NCBI GenBank assembly: GCA_014084085.1
Contig: NPFB01000078.1
Coordinates: 110,935-172,059 of the forward strand
Direction: 5' to 3'
Source: Hondaea fermentalgiana
Taxonomy: Eukaryota; Sar; Bigyra; Thraustochytrida; Thraustochytriidae
Length of the DNA: 61,125 bases
The notes beneath the pieces are model-generated. The model was not told the origin of the DNA. It saw only the letters and a program-made list of their open reading frames with translations, and did no database searches. Every line of letters starts with the position of its first letter. The stretch's first letter is position 1. A program made the translations under genes and the position numbers. Below, piece by piece: positions 39,961 to 48,738 of this stretch.

Positions 39961-41166
39961 ATGGACGATCCTCCCGAGACGACGTCGGCCGTGCGCACAG
40001 GGCCAGCCGCGCAGGCCGAGGCGGAGGCCCCCAGGCGCGATGCGCAGGCGCAGGCAGAGCCAACGCAGCAGCCGTCGGAGGCCTCGCAGCAGGAGCAGAA
40101 GCAGCGAGAACTGCAGGCGGCGCCGCCGTCGCTGCCGGTGCAACAACACCGCGACCTGAACGCCGACCTGGACGCGAAGCGGCGGCGGACGAGTGCAGAG
40201 CCCATGAAGGCATCGCACGCAGTGCTGGGGGAAAACACTCAGACCTCTTCGCCGCGCGAGGCCGAAAATGTCGATGGCGAGACGTGCAAAAAACGGAAAA
40301 TCGAAGTCGACAAGGTCCAGGAGCTGGCCAAGACGGAGGAACCCAAGAAGAAGGACGAGGAGGCGCGCGAGGGTGACTTGCGCGAGAGCAAAGTCGGAGA
40401 AACGGAGAACCAGGTGTTTGACTTTTGCAAGGTCAAGAGTCTCGAAATGGGTGCTGATATCGAGGTCAAGTGGGACGTGACAGACTCGGAAGGTAATGAG
40501 GTCCCAACATGGTTCTCGGCGAAGTTGAAGCACGCGGCTGCCGAAACTTTGAAAGTGGACGACGACCCGCACAACCCACAGGACAGTCTCGAGATTCAAG
40601 TGCACATCATTGTCTATCCTTCCGTGGACGAATTTCCGGAGGATGTGCGCAAAGTGTGTTTCGTGAACGAGCACCAATTGCTTGATGTGGAGACCGAAGA
40701 GCACCAAGTATGGCGGCGCAAGGGCGACACGTTCGACGGCAACCCGCAAGTCATGGAAGAGGCGGACGCTCAGGCGGAAAATGACTTTAGGATACTGGAT
40801 GCAGCAATGCAGCGTGTGACCGTTCTCGGGGAGCGGTTGCGCGCGTGCCGCGACGAGACTGAAAAGGGAGTTCTTACGGGGACCCTGCGCGAGCTCGTAA
40901 CAGAGCTCATGAACGGCTGCTTGGAGGGCACGTTTGAGAGACTGCGCGTGCACCGCGGGCTCGACTTGAATGCCATGCCTGCGAACAGACAAAACTTTAT
41001 GACTGACGTGGTCGTTCGGGTGAAGCATGCCATGGTCGATCGTCTCGTGGCACATGTACAGTCAGGACAAGCCGTTGACGCGGTCGTGGTTCGCGACCTA
41101 TTGAACGAAGCCGTCATGACTGCGGTGGGCGGTCAACCTGGGGCTGCGGCAGCTCGGGCCTCGTAG
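39961..41166 (+). CDS. Uncharacterised protein, charged low-complexity N-terminus plus conserved-looking core
   Basis: 401 residues from ATG 39961 (MDDPPETTSAVR). An earlier in-frame TTG/ATG extension is encoded by the (GCTT)n repeat and is rejected. Residues 1-140 are Gln/Ala/Glu-rich with two basic clusters (DAKRRRT, CKKRKIEV) that look like nuclear localisation signals. Residues 145-235 form a compact beta-rich segment (VKSLEMGADIEVKWDV...VPTWFSAKLKH) faintly like a Tudor or SH3-type barrel, which is not a confident assignment. The rest (260-395) is helical, without membrane segments. I do not recognise the family. It diverges from NOP16 and has an AATAAA 104 bp after its stop. Confidence 0.75.
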   Translation: MDDPPETTSAVRTGPAAQAEAEAPRRDAQAQAEPTQQPSEASQQEQKQRELQAAPPSLPVQQHRDLNADLDAKRRRTSAEPMKASHAVLGENTQTSSPREAENVDGETCKKRKIEVDKVQELAKTEEPKKKDEEAREGDLRESKVGETENQVFDFCKVKSLEMGADIEVKWDVTDSEGNEVPTWFSAKLKHAAAETLKVDDDPHNPQDSLEIQVHIIVYPSVDEFPEDVRKVCFVNEHQLLDVETEEHQVWRRKGDTFDGNPQVMEEADAQAENDFRILDAAMQRVTVLGERLRACRDETEKGVLTGTLRELVTELMNGCLEGTFERLRVHRGLDLNAMPANRQNFMTDVVVRVKHAMVDRLVAHVQSGQAVDAVVVRDLLNEAVMTAVGGQPGAAAARAS

Positions 41167-41502
41167 CGTTTGCAGGTCGGTAAACGAAAATGCCAGAAAG
41201 TGTCCGGGCTGGCAATTGTATTCGTCTAGCAAAGATAAGACATATGAAGCGAGCGGAATCCTAGAACGAAATAAAAGGCCACTCAATCCCCTCTTTTCCT
41301 TTTCTTCCGCCCCCCCTCCCCCCCCCCAAAAACATCATGAAGAAGAAGAAGAAGAAGAAGAAGAAGAAGAAAAAAGAGAAGGGAGACGCACGCGTTCAAC
41401 TTGCGTTGTCTTTGTGGTCAGCAATCTAGCTGCGCACTTGGCTTCCTTGTGGTTCGTGCTCGTTTCCTGGGTTGGACTTGGAAGACATTTCGAGGGCCAA
41501 CC
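41167..41502. other. Convergent 3' intergenic region with (GAA)n
   Basis: 336 bp holding an AATAAA for the upstream gene, a C-run (41311-41327) and (GAA)n at 41339-41373. Confidence 0.6.
41270..41275 (+). promoter_or_regulatory. AATAAA poly(A) signal of the 39961 gene
   Basis: Canonical hexamer 104 bp after the stop codon in an AT-richer stretch. Confidence 0.45.
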
Positions 41503-42357
41503 TCAAATGTCCTCGCCCATAATAGTATCGTAAATGTTGCGCCAAAGATGCACGCCGAAAACAAGGGCACCATTCGCAGGGAAAGCACGAAGCACGGCGG
41601 GAGTCCAGCCGCGATAAAGACCTTGGATGCCGTCTTTACGAACGACGCCGCGCATTGTGGCAAGCATAGTGTCGCGACCACCATAAACCTGCTGACGCGT
41701 CTTGGCCACGTCAAAGGGAAAGACGATGGCCCAGGCAAGTGACCCGCCAAAGCCGCCACCAACTGCAGACCACAACAAGTTGTTTTCGCTTCCGTCGGGA
41801 GCGATCTTGTCCCAAAAGGTCTCCATGGCCCCAAAGAAGAGAAAGTAAAAGGGAACGTCGCGTGCGAGCAAGGGCCCGACGCCGCGAAAGAGGCCCCGCA
41901 CGCCGCTTTCGCGCACGACCTCGGTAGCAATTTGCAACGATGTGGCACCGCGAACGGTCTTGGTTTGTTGGCGCACCTTGAGCACCTCGGCGGGGCAGAT
42001 GGCAACTGCTGAGACGCAGCCTGTCAAGGCGCCGAGCAGAGCTTGTTGTTGGTTGGAGATCACAAAGTCCTCATCGCCGGCGCCAATGCTGGCCTCGAGC
42101 TGGTTGCGCAGAAAGGAATTGACGCTCCATACGACGATATTTTCCGTCACCGAGCTGGCGAGCGCTGGGGTGAAGCCCTTGAAGAGGGCACGGAGGCCCT
42201 CGCCGCGGACCGTCTGGAGCGCCACTGCGAGCGGCCCGGGGCTCTTTCCGTGCGCGTTGCTCGATTGCAGGCGTGCCTTGACAACGTCGAAGGGCTGTCC
42301 GCACGAGATGCAGCACAACGCTCCAAAGACGCCCGCCGAAGTTTCGCGCAGGTCCAT
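41503..42357 (-). CDS. Mitochondrial carrier protein (SLC25 family)
   Basis: 284 residues from ATG 42357, about the family length (~300). Three repeats of about 95 residues each hold the carrier signature PX(D/E)XX(K/R)X(K/R): PFDVVKAR near residue 22, PAEVLKVR near 123 and PFDVAKTR near 215. Each is followed by a G-rich second-helix motif (ALFKGFTPAL, GLFRGVGPLL, GLYRGWTPAV). Six transmembrane helices are expected, in the inner mitochondrial membrane, with transport by alternating access. The repeat details are closest to the carnitine/ornithine/basic amino acid branch, but substrate is not assignable by eye. Confidence 0.92.
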   Translation of the reverse strand: MDLRETSAGVFGALCCISCGQPFDVVKARLQSSNAHGKSPGPLAVALQTVRGEGLRALFKGFTPALASSVTENIVVWSVNSFLRNQLEASIGAGDEDFVISNQQQALLGALTGCVSAVAICPAEVLKVRQQTKTVRGATSLQIATEVVRESGVRGLFRGVGPLLARDVPFYFLFFGAMETFWDKIAPDGSENNLLWSAVGGGFGGSLAWAIVFPFDVAKTRQQVYGGRDTMLATMRGVVRKDGIQGLYRGWTPAVLRAFPANGALVFGVHLWRNIYDTIMGEDI

Positions 42358-43622
42358 GCCGCCGCGGCTGCCGCCACGCTCTGCGCCGCTCCTGCAGTGA
42401 GTGTTCTACAGCGCTCTACAGCGCTCTGCTGCAGAGCTCTGCAGCCGGTGCTCGGAGCGGTCGAGCTGCGCGCGCAGGGTCGCCTCCGGTCTTGAGAAAT
42501 TACACGGAGAAAGCAGCGCCGCCAGCACCAGCACCAGCACCAGCGCAAGCGCAAGCGCAAGCGACAGCTCGAGCAGCAGCAAGAAGCCCACGCCAGGAAA
42601 GTTGGCGAGGCGATGACGCAGGGCGTTACGGACTACTAGGCCCACGCACACCCTACCAAGGCCTAGTGAGTCGCCTCGCTACTGCTAGCTTGCTGCAGTC
42701 GCGGTCACAAGCAGCAGCGATAGCCTTACCGCCACGTCTCTTCTGCAGCCCGCTGCAGTGCAGCTAGCTGGCTGGCTAGCTAGCTAGCTGGCATGGCTGC
42801 TGGCTCTTGCTGGCTGTTTGATGGCAGTCATGGGCGTGGCTGCACACGGCCGTGACGAGACCCGAGTTGTGGTTTTACAGGCAAAAAAAGCAAGCAAAAA
42901 AAGCAAGGCGTCTTTCATGATCCATGGCGACGTCGAGGTATTGCTCTTCACGAAGGGAAGGAAGCACCCAATGCGCCACATGCCACGAGGCTGAAGACCT
43001 TTCGTGACGGTGTAATGATGAGGCGCCAGTCAGCAACCTGAAGACTCTTGCAGTTGTCATGTGACACCGAGACGGGACCTCTTCACCGCCTTCACGACGA
43101 CGACGTTTCTTTTCTTTTTTGGATTGATGCGCAAAGCAACGACGAATGCAGTGAATATGCAGCGAGCGTGGTCAATGACCAACGTGGACTGACTGACTTA
43201 CTGGCTGTACTGCTCGCATGGGGGTGAGTGGGTCGGTGGGTCGTAGCAGACTTGATTTCACGGTTTTTACTTCACGGACAAGGTCACGGAAAACCAGCAT
43301 CACTTCACAATCAAATAGGAGGTTTATTTGGTCGGTTGGTTGTTCGAATTACTCTGATCAGGGTGCGTGCATGTGGCAGTGGGGACTTTGCTGCGCACGA
43401 AAGCGTGGAGGAGTAGGTCACAAGAAGAGAGGCTGTGGTGTCCTCGCTTGCTCGCTCACTCAAAACTCGCACTCGCACGATCCCCGAGATGGCCGGTCTG
43501 TCGAAGAATGGTTTGTGTTAGATAGTATCGATGGTGGCGATGATGAGCTGGGTTCTGGGGCCACGCAAAGAGGAAAGGGATGAGGGTTGTCGAGGGAGAA
43601 AGGGAACATAGGATCAGCGGGT
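42358..43622. other. Intergenic between carrier and PHGDH (both minus)
   Basis: 1.27 kb. Contains (CACCAG)n passing into (GCGCAA)n at 42521-42564, repeated AGCTAGCTGG sequence at 42765-42792, and the presumed PHGDH 3'UTR from 43323. Overlapping frames are low complexity, and no gene is supported. Confidence 0.6.
43323..43328 (-). promoter_or_regulatory. AATAAA poly(A) signal, probably for PHGDH
   Basis: Minus-strand canonical hexamer about 295 bp beyond the PHGDH stop codon. Confidence 0.35.
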
Positions 43623-45071
43623 TTAGGCGTTGACATAGAAGAAGCCAGGCTTGCCATCCTTGCCGGAGACGATGCGCGAGGAGATGACACCGTCAAGCTT
43701 GGAGATATCGTCCTGGAGCTTGGCAAGGTCCTCGGGGGAGTGGCTGTCGGCAATGTCGACGACGTTGTAGGCGATGTTGTCGCGGGAGACGTTGATCTGC
43801 TGCATGATGTTAATGTTGGCGCGGCCGAGGGTGCTGGTGATAAGACCGAGCATACCGGGGACGTTGCGGTTGACAATGCAGATGCGGCGGCTCTCGGCAG
43901 GGAGGCGGTCGAGCTTGGCGGTGGGGAAGTTGACCGAGTTCTGGATGGTGCCGGTCTCGATAAAGTCCATGATCTCCATGGCGGCCATGGAGGCGGCGTT
44001 CTCCTCGGCCTCGGCCGTGGAGGCGCCAAGGTGCGGCATGGTGATGACCTTGGGGTGGTCGTGGAGGGACTCGTCGACGAAGTCGGTGATGTAGCGGCCG
44101 GTGCGGTCGCCGGACTCGAGGAGCTGGCGCATGGCAGCGGAGTCAACGAGCTCACCGCGGGCAAAGTTGATGATGGCAGCGTTGGGCTTCATGGCCTTGA
44201 GCATGTCGGCGTTGATGAGGTGGTGAGTGGCGTCCTTGATGTAAGGGACGTGGAGCGAGATGTAGTCGCTCTCACGCACGAGCTGCTCGAGCGAGCTGGC
44301 GCGCTTGAGGATGTCACCGGGAAGACGCCAGGCGCCCTCGAGGGAGATGGCCGGGTCAAAGCCGGTGACGTTCATGCCGAGAGCGATGGCGGTCTGGGCG
44401 ACGGAGGCGCCAATGTGGCCAAGGCCGATGACACCGAGGGTCTTGCCGGTGAGCTCACGGCCGACGAACATCTTCTTGTCGGACTCGACGCGCTTCTTGC
44501 ACTTGGCAAAGTCCTCACCATCCTCCTTGACGATGGTGCCGACGTGGTTGATGCCCTCGACGATGCCGCGGCTGGCGAGGAGAAGGCCGCAGATGGAGAG
44601 CTCCTTGACGGCGTTGGCGTTTGCGCCCGGGGTGTTGAAGACCGGGATGCCGCGCTCGGTGAGGGCGGCAACGTCAATGTTGTTGGTGCCGCTACCGCAG
44701 CGGGCCACGGCGCGGGTGGTGTCTGGGACCTGGTCTCCGCTGAGCTTGTGCGAGCGGAGGAGGATGGCATGGATCTCCTCGTCGCTCTTGTCGGCCATGG
44801 GGACGATCTCGTACTTGCGCGTGGGGAAGGTGTTGAGACCGGCGGAGCTGATGGCGTTGAAGGTGCCGATGTTGAACTTGGGTCCAGCGGCGGCGACCTC
44901 TGCGGCCTCGGCGGCGCTCTCCTCGGCGCACTTGCCGGCGTCACGCTCCTTGGCCTCGGCCAGCAGCTTCTCGAGCATCTTGACCTCGTCCGAGACCGCG
45001 GCGGACATGAACCTCACGCCACCCAGGCGCGAGACGGGCCGCAGCGCGGCGTTGGCCTGCGAGAGCATCAT
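43623..45071 (-). CDS. D-3-phosphoglycerate dehydrogenase
   Basis: 482 residues from ATG 45071 (MMLSQANAALRPVSRLGGVRF). The frame extends 43 codons further through a CTG microsatellite (poly-Gln), which I treat as 5'UTR. The N-terminus looks like an organelle presequence. The fold of a D-2-hydroxyacid dehydrogenase is clear: ARCGSGTNNID, the NAD-binding GLGHIG (216-221) with Asp239 at the end of the beta strand, and catalytic Arg305 (NFARGELVD), Glu334 (VDESL) and His347 (MPHLGAST). An ACT regulatory domain (about 410-482, RNVPGMLGLITSTLGRANIN) ends the protein, so serine feedback is possible. It catalyses the first step of phosphorylated serine synthesis. A 627-codon antisense frame on the plus strand is a GC-bias shadow. 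Confidence 0.96.
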   Translation of the reverse strand: MMLSQANAALRPVSRLGGVRFMSAAVSDEVKMLEKLLAEAKERDAGKCAEESAAEAAEVAAAGPKFNIGTFNAISSAGLNTFPTRKYEIVPMADKSDEEIHAILLRSHKLSGDQVPDTTRAVARCGSGTNNIDVAALTERGIPVFNTPGANANAVKELSICGLLLASRGIVEGINHVGTIVKEDGEDFAKCKKRVESDKKMFVGRELTGKTLGVIGLGHIGASVAQTAIALGMNVTGFDPAISLEGAWRLPGDILKRASSLEQLVRESDYISLHVPYIKDATHHLINADMLKAMKPNAAIINFARGELVDSAAMRQLLESGDRTGRYITDFVDESLHDHPKVITMPHLGASTAEAEENAASMAAMEIMDFIETGTIQNSVNFPTAKLDRLPAESRRICIVNRNVPGMLGLITSTLGRANINIMQQINVSRDNIAYNVVDIADSHSPEDLAKLQDDISKLDGVISSRIVSGKDGKPGFFYVNA

Positions 45072-47048
45072 CTTGCTGCTCTTGCTCTTGCTTCTTCTCT
45101 CCTCCTGCGGCTGCTGCGGCTGCTGCTGCTGCTGCTGCTGCTGCTGCGCGTGCTCTTCGGATGCAAAGGGTTTCTGCTTTGCCCCTGCTCGACTGGCCAC
45201 TCACTGGCAGCCAGGCTCTGCAGAGAGACTCTGAGGCAGCCAGGCCGACTGGCTGGTTGGCAGGCTGGCAGCGCGGCCTGTGGATTGATTACGCACCGAC
45301 CACCGGTACTGCACAACAGTGCACCGCGCCGCATGAATCGCATTGCACTGCCCGCTCTGCACTGCACTGCGCTGCACTGCTGTGATGTGCTGTGGGCCTT
45401 CCTTCTTTCTCACATCGCCCCTGCCAAGAGCAACAGCAATCCATGGCAACCTCCTTGGCTGGCTGGGTAGCCAACCCAGTCAACGCACGCACGCACGCAC
45501 GCACGCACGCAAGCAAACCCAGCCCAACCCACGCCGCGGCACGGCCAGCGCAGCACTCGCGCAGCGCAGCGGCTTGGACTCGATCGACTCGCGCTGGCTG
45601 GACTCGACGCGGGCGAGGCTCGTCGTCTCCCTTCCTTGGCTGCGCACCGTCACTGTCTCTCTGCGGCCTCGGAGAAATAACAAAGATAAACAAAGAAGGA
45701 AAGAAAGAAGGAAAAGAAAAAAGGAACTTGAAAGGAAATGGGGATGGAGAGAATGGAAGGAGGGAAGGAAGGCCAGGAGGAGGAAGCAGGGAGGACTCGG
45801 AAGCGCGAAAACACGGAAGAAAGAACCGTGGAAACGAGGGTCGCAAGCACGGTAAAATCGCGCCGTTGCTTGCGTTGCTTGCTCGCCTTGCGTCCGAGTC
45901 CGAGGCGAGAGAAATCAACGATTTTTATTTAGTTTTGTTTTCTTGGACCCGAGGGGAAGGAGGGGGGGGCACCCTGCGCAGGAGTGGCGCCCGGCCCGGC
46001 GCGGCCTTCCGCGCTGCGACGATGGAGGCAGGGATGACGCGGGCGCAATCGGGACGAAAGACTCCGCTGGTGCCCCTCTGAAACCCAGCGCAGAGCCCTT
46101 CAAGTTTGTTGACGGACGACCACGATGGAGATGGAGGGAGGACGCGCAGCGCGAGCTCCTCGCGGCGGAAAACCCGCGGAGTGCGCGGGCTCTGCTCGCG
46201 ACCTGACGCTGACTCCACTTGCGTTGGCTCCAACTTGAGCTTAGCACGCCTTGGCCCGAGTTTGTTTGGCTTGCCTCTTTCTGCCTTCCTAGCTACAGCC
46301 AGCTGCCACTGGTGCTGGCAGGCCAGAACCAGCAGCGATGACGATTCTCCTGCGTGCCCATATCGCAGAACCAGCCGGCCGGCCGGCGTCCAACCGGTCT
46401 CCGTTCCTTCGTTCGTTCCCTTCGATCATCCATTCCATCTGCAGGCCGGGTCATCGTCGAGCCCAAGAAGACTGACCGGATCGCGGCGTGGGACCGGGAG
46501 CAACATCATCCATCATCGGAGGCAAGCAAGCAAGCAAGCAACAGCAAGCAAGTAACAAGCAAGCAAGCAAGCCAGCCAGCTCAGCGGCTGCGGCGGCTGC
46601 CAGCGTCCCGGTCCCGGCCCGCGATGAGTGGTCGCGAGCGAGAGGTGCGACTGCGAGAGCGTCGTGATGGTAGAGTGCGACATGATGTGGATGGAGAAAG
46701 GGATGGATCCTCGCAGCGTCGGCTGCGGCGCGCGTGTGGAAGGAGGCGAGCGCTGCAAAGAATCTATTTATTATCCGTCCATCAATGACGGTCAAGAGCA
46801 ATGGCAAGAGCAAGAGCAAGAGCAAGAGCAAGAGCCATTCACAAAAATTGCCCCTGCGCGCGAGCACAGCATTAAAAAATACGCAGCAACATTTATTTGC
46901 AACAGCCGCAGACGGCTGCGGCTGCAGCTGCTGCTGCTGCTGCTGCAGCCGCGGCTGGATCTTGGTCATCTCGTCGAAAAAGCATCACAAGCTGACCCAG
47001 CCTTTCCTTTCGCATGACCGCTGTCGCATTCATTTTTGGTCGGCACGC

Positions 47049-47113
47049 GAGGCTCGCTTGTCTCGGCTCGCTCGTCTCGGCTCGCTCGTCTCGGCTCGCT
47101 CGTCTCGGCTCGC
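47049..47113. repeat. 14-bp minisatellite
   Basis: About 4.5 copies of TCTCGGCTCGCTCG, nearly perfect except for the first unit. Confidence 0.9.
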
Positions 47114-47291
47114 TCGCCCAAGAATCGAACGAACCATCGAATGAATGGACGCTGTCGTCCCATCCACATCAACACACACCCGCACCCGCACCGCGCGCAC
47201 GCACGACCATCACGGCCAGCCGCACACGCTCGCACGAGCGCAGCACCAGCACCAGCACCAGCTGCAGCAGCCGCCGCTCTTGCCGCCACGG

Positions 47292-47459
47292 TCAGTCCGG
47301 CGCGCGTCTCGTGCGCGTGCGCTCGGAGCGCGCAGGCTCGGCTGCGACGTGCCATGCGTCCACCCGTGCATACACCTCGCCGCGCCTGAGAGAACGCGCG
47401 GCCTGAGCCTGCGCTGTGCTCTCGTGGTCATCAATCGCCCAGCCCGCGGCATCGTCCAT
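47292..47459 (-). CDS. Possible small ORF or exon
   Basis: 55 codons from ATG 47459 (MDDAAGWAIDDHESTAQAQA...) to TGA at 47292. It has balanced composition in a region where most frames are Arg/Ala-rich. A stop precedes the ATG closely. It could be an exon of the same unresolved gene as the 47498-47917 frame. No family recognised. Confidence 0.2.
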   Translation of the reverse strand: MDDAAGWAIDDHESTAQAQAARSLRRGEVYARVDAWHVAAEPARSERTRTRRAPD

Positions 47460-47497
47460 CTTCTACCTGGCGCGGCCTTCCTTGCCGCCCGCAAACG

Positions 47498-47917
47498 TCA
47501 TCCGCCGGGAGGAAGCAGCTGCAGCTGCCTAGACGACACGTGAACAGTGACCTCGACGCGGGCGCCGTCGCATTTCGGCGCAGGCGCAGGCGCAGTCGCT
47601 GTCGTCGCATCGTCGATGTTGGTGTCGATGGACGCACGTTCAACGAGTCGCTGTAGCTGCAGCTGCTCGCGCGTCCCCCGCGGTGCCGCGCCCGCGAACG
47701 TGTGGCTCGCGCTCCCAGACCTGCACCGGACCCGGCGCCGCCGCCGGCTCCCTCCCCCGGCCGCGNNNNNNNNNNNNNNNNNNNNNNNNNNNNNNNNNNN
47801 NNNNNNNNNNNNNNNNNNNNNNNNNNNNNNNNNNNNNNNNNNNNNNNNNNNNNNNNNNNNNNNNNGCCGCGGCCGCGGTCCGGTACACTCGCACGCCGCG
47901 CCCGCGGGACCGGCCAT
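47498..47917 (-). CDS. Possible gene spanning the second gap
   Basis: On the right of the gap a frame can start at ATG 47917 (MAGPAGAACECTGPRPR). On the left a frame reads out of the gap through REQLQLQRLVERASIDTN and CDGARVEVTVHV to a stop at 47498. The left part is markedly more protein-like than the overlapping plus-strand frames. Whether the two parts join is unknown because gap length is arbitrary. No family recognised; introns are possible. Confidence 0.25.
   Translation of the reverse strand: MAGPAGAACECTGPRPRXXXXXXXXXXXXXXXXXXXXXXXXXXXXXXXXXXAAGGGSRRRRRVRCRSGSASHTFAGAAPRGTREQLQLQRLVERASIDTNIDDATTATAPAPAPKCDGARVEVTVHVSSRQLQLLPPGG
47766..47865. other. Assembly gap, exactly 100 N
   Basis: Scaffolding gap of unknown true length, flanked on both sides by extremely GC-rich sequence (GGCCGCG / GCCGCGGCCGCG). 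Confidence 1.
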
Positions 47918-48738
47918 CGACTGCGCCTCCTGCGCGCGCTCGCGCGCGACCGGGCGCTCGGCGCTCGCCCGCGCGCCGGCCGCGCGAGTCAGTCCAGTTG
48001 TGGCTGGAAAAGTGACTTGGAGCGGCGGATGGCCCACTTGAAGCGGCCAATGATCGACTTACTTGCCTGGGGACGCAAGCGGCGAATGAAAGACACGCGC
48101 GCACGATGCACTCGGAGTGGCTGCTCGTCTCGTCGAGAGCACCCAAAAGTTGGCGCCCGAGTTGATTGTTGTGCACTGCACTCGCTCGCTCGCTCGCCCA
48201 GCCGCTGCGCTTCGCGCGCCGCGCGGAGCCAAGACAGACCCGGCTGCCCAGACGCGCAGCAGGGCCTCGGCGCGGGCACGCACGCGAGCGCGTCGCGCGG
48301 GGAGACGGCGGCGTACCTCCGGGACCGAGCAGGAGCACGGGCCAGACAGGCAGCCAGGCACGCACGTACGCACGCACACGTGCGCAAGGCTTGTAGTACT
48401 TGGACGGCCAGGTCTGAGGCGCCCAGCAGACACGGCCGGCTGCCTCGCCTCGCCTTGCCTTGCCGTGCCTTGCCGTGCCGCGACGCGGGGCTGGCACGGC
48501 TCGCCTCGCCTCGCCTCGTGTCGCGAGAGTCGCGAGAGTCGCGAGAGTCGCGCGCGCGGACCGAAGATTGCTGGACACAGGGCATCTTCACTGCATCCCT
48601 GACTCGACGGCCTGACCTTCGCCGCGCGGCCGCACAACCGTGCGACGGCAACAGCAACAGCAACAGCAACAGCAAGCTCGTAAACGCATACATACACCAT
48701 TCATCTCGTCGGTGTGTGCAAACGCAGACGCAGAGCAC

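Larger units (their letters stand above)
45072..48738. other. Long repeat-rich intergenic region with assembly gap
   Basis: 3.67 kb between divergent PHGDH and myosin, far longer than other spacers. Repeats: (CTG)n 45108-45147, (GCAC)n 45483-45511, (AAGC)n 46521-46575, (GAGCAA)n 46792-46835, a 14-bp minisatellite 47049-47113, (TCGCGAGAGT)x3 48520-48550 and (CAACAG)n 48648-48674. Minus-strand AATAAA hexamers at 45924, 46767 and 46892 and protein-like minus-strand frames at 47292-47917 hint at an unresolved gene. The rest is noncoding as far as I can tell. Confidence 0.5.

Noticed and set aside
39871..41055. 394-codon minus-strand frame antisense to the 39961 gene
   Set aside because: Leu/Arg/His-rich shadow. 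The plus-strand protein has a sensible composition, NLS-like clusters and a following AATAAA.
43587..45470. 627-codon plus-strand frame antisense to PHGDH
   Set aside because: Repetitive Gly/Asp/Val composition caused by GC-biased third positions of the opposite-strand gene. PHGDH on the minus strand has every catalytic motif.
45925..46233. 102-codon minus-strand frame ending in an AATAAA-overlapping stop
   Set aside because: The stop arrangement resembles eS21, but the translation is Pro/Arg/Ser-rich without recognisable homology, and an overlapping plus-strand frame is equally protein-like.
47498..48037. Continuous protein across the second gap in one frame
   Set aside because: The 100-N size is arbitrary, so frame continuity through it means nothing. 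Only the separate flanks were considered.
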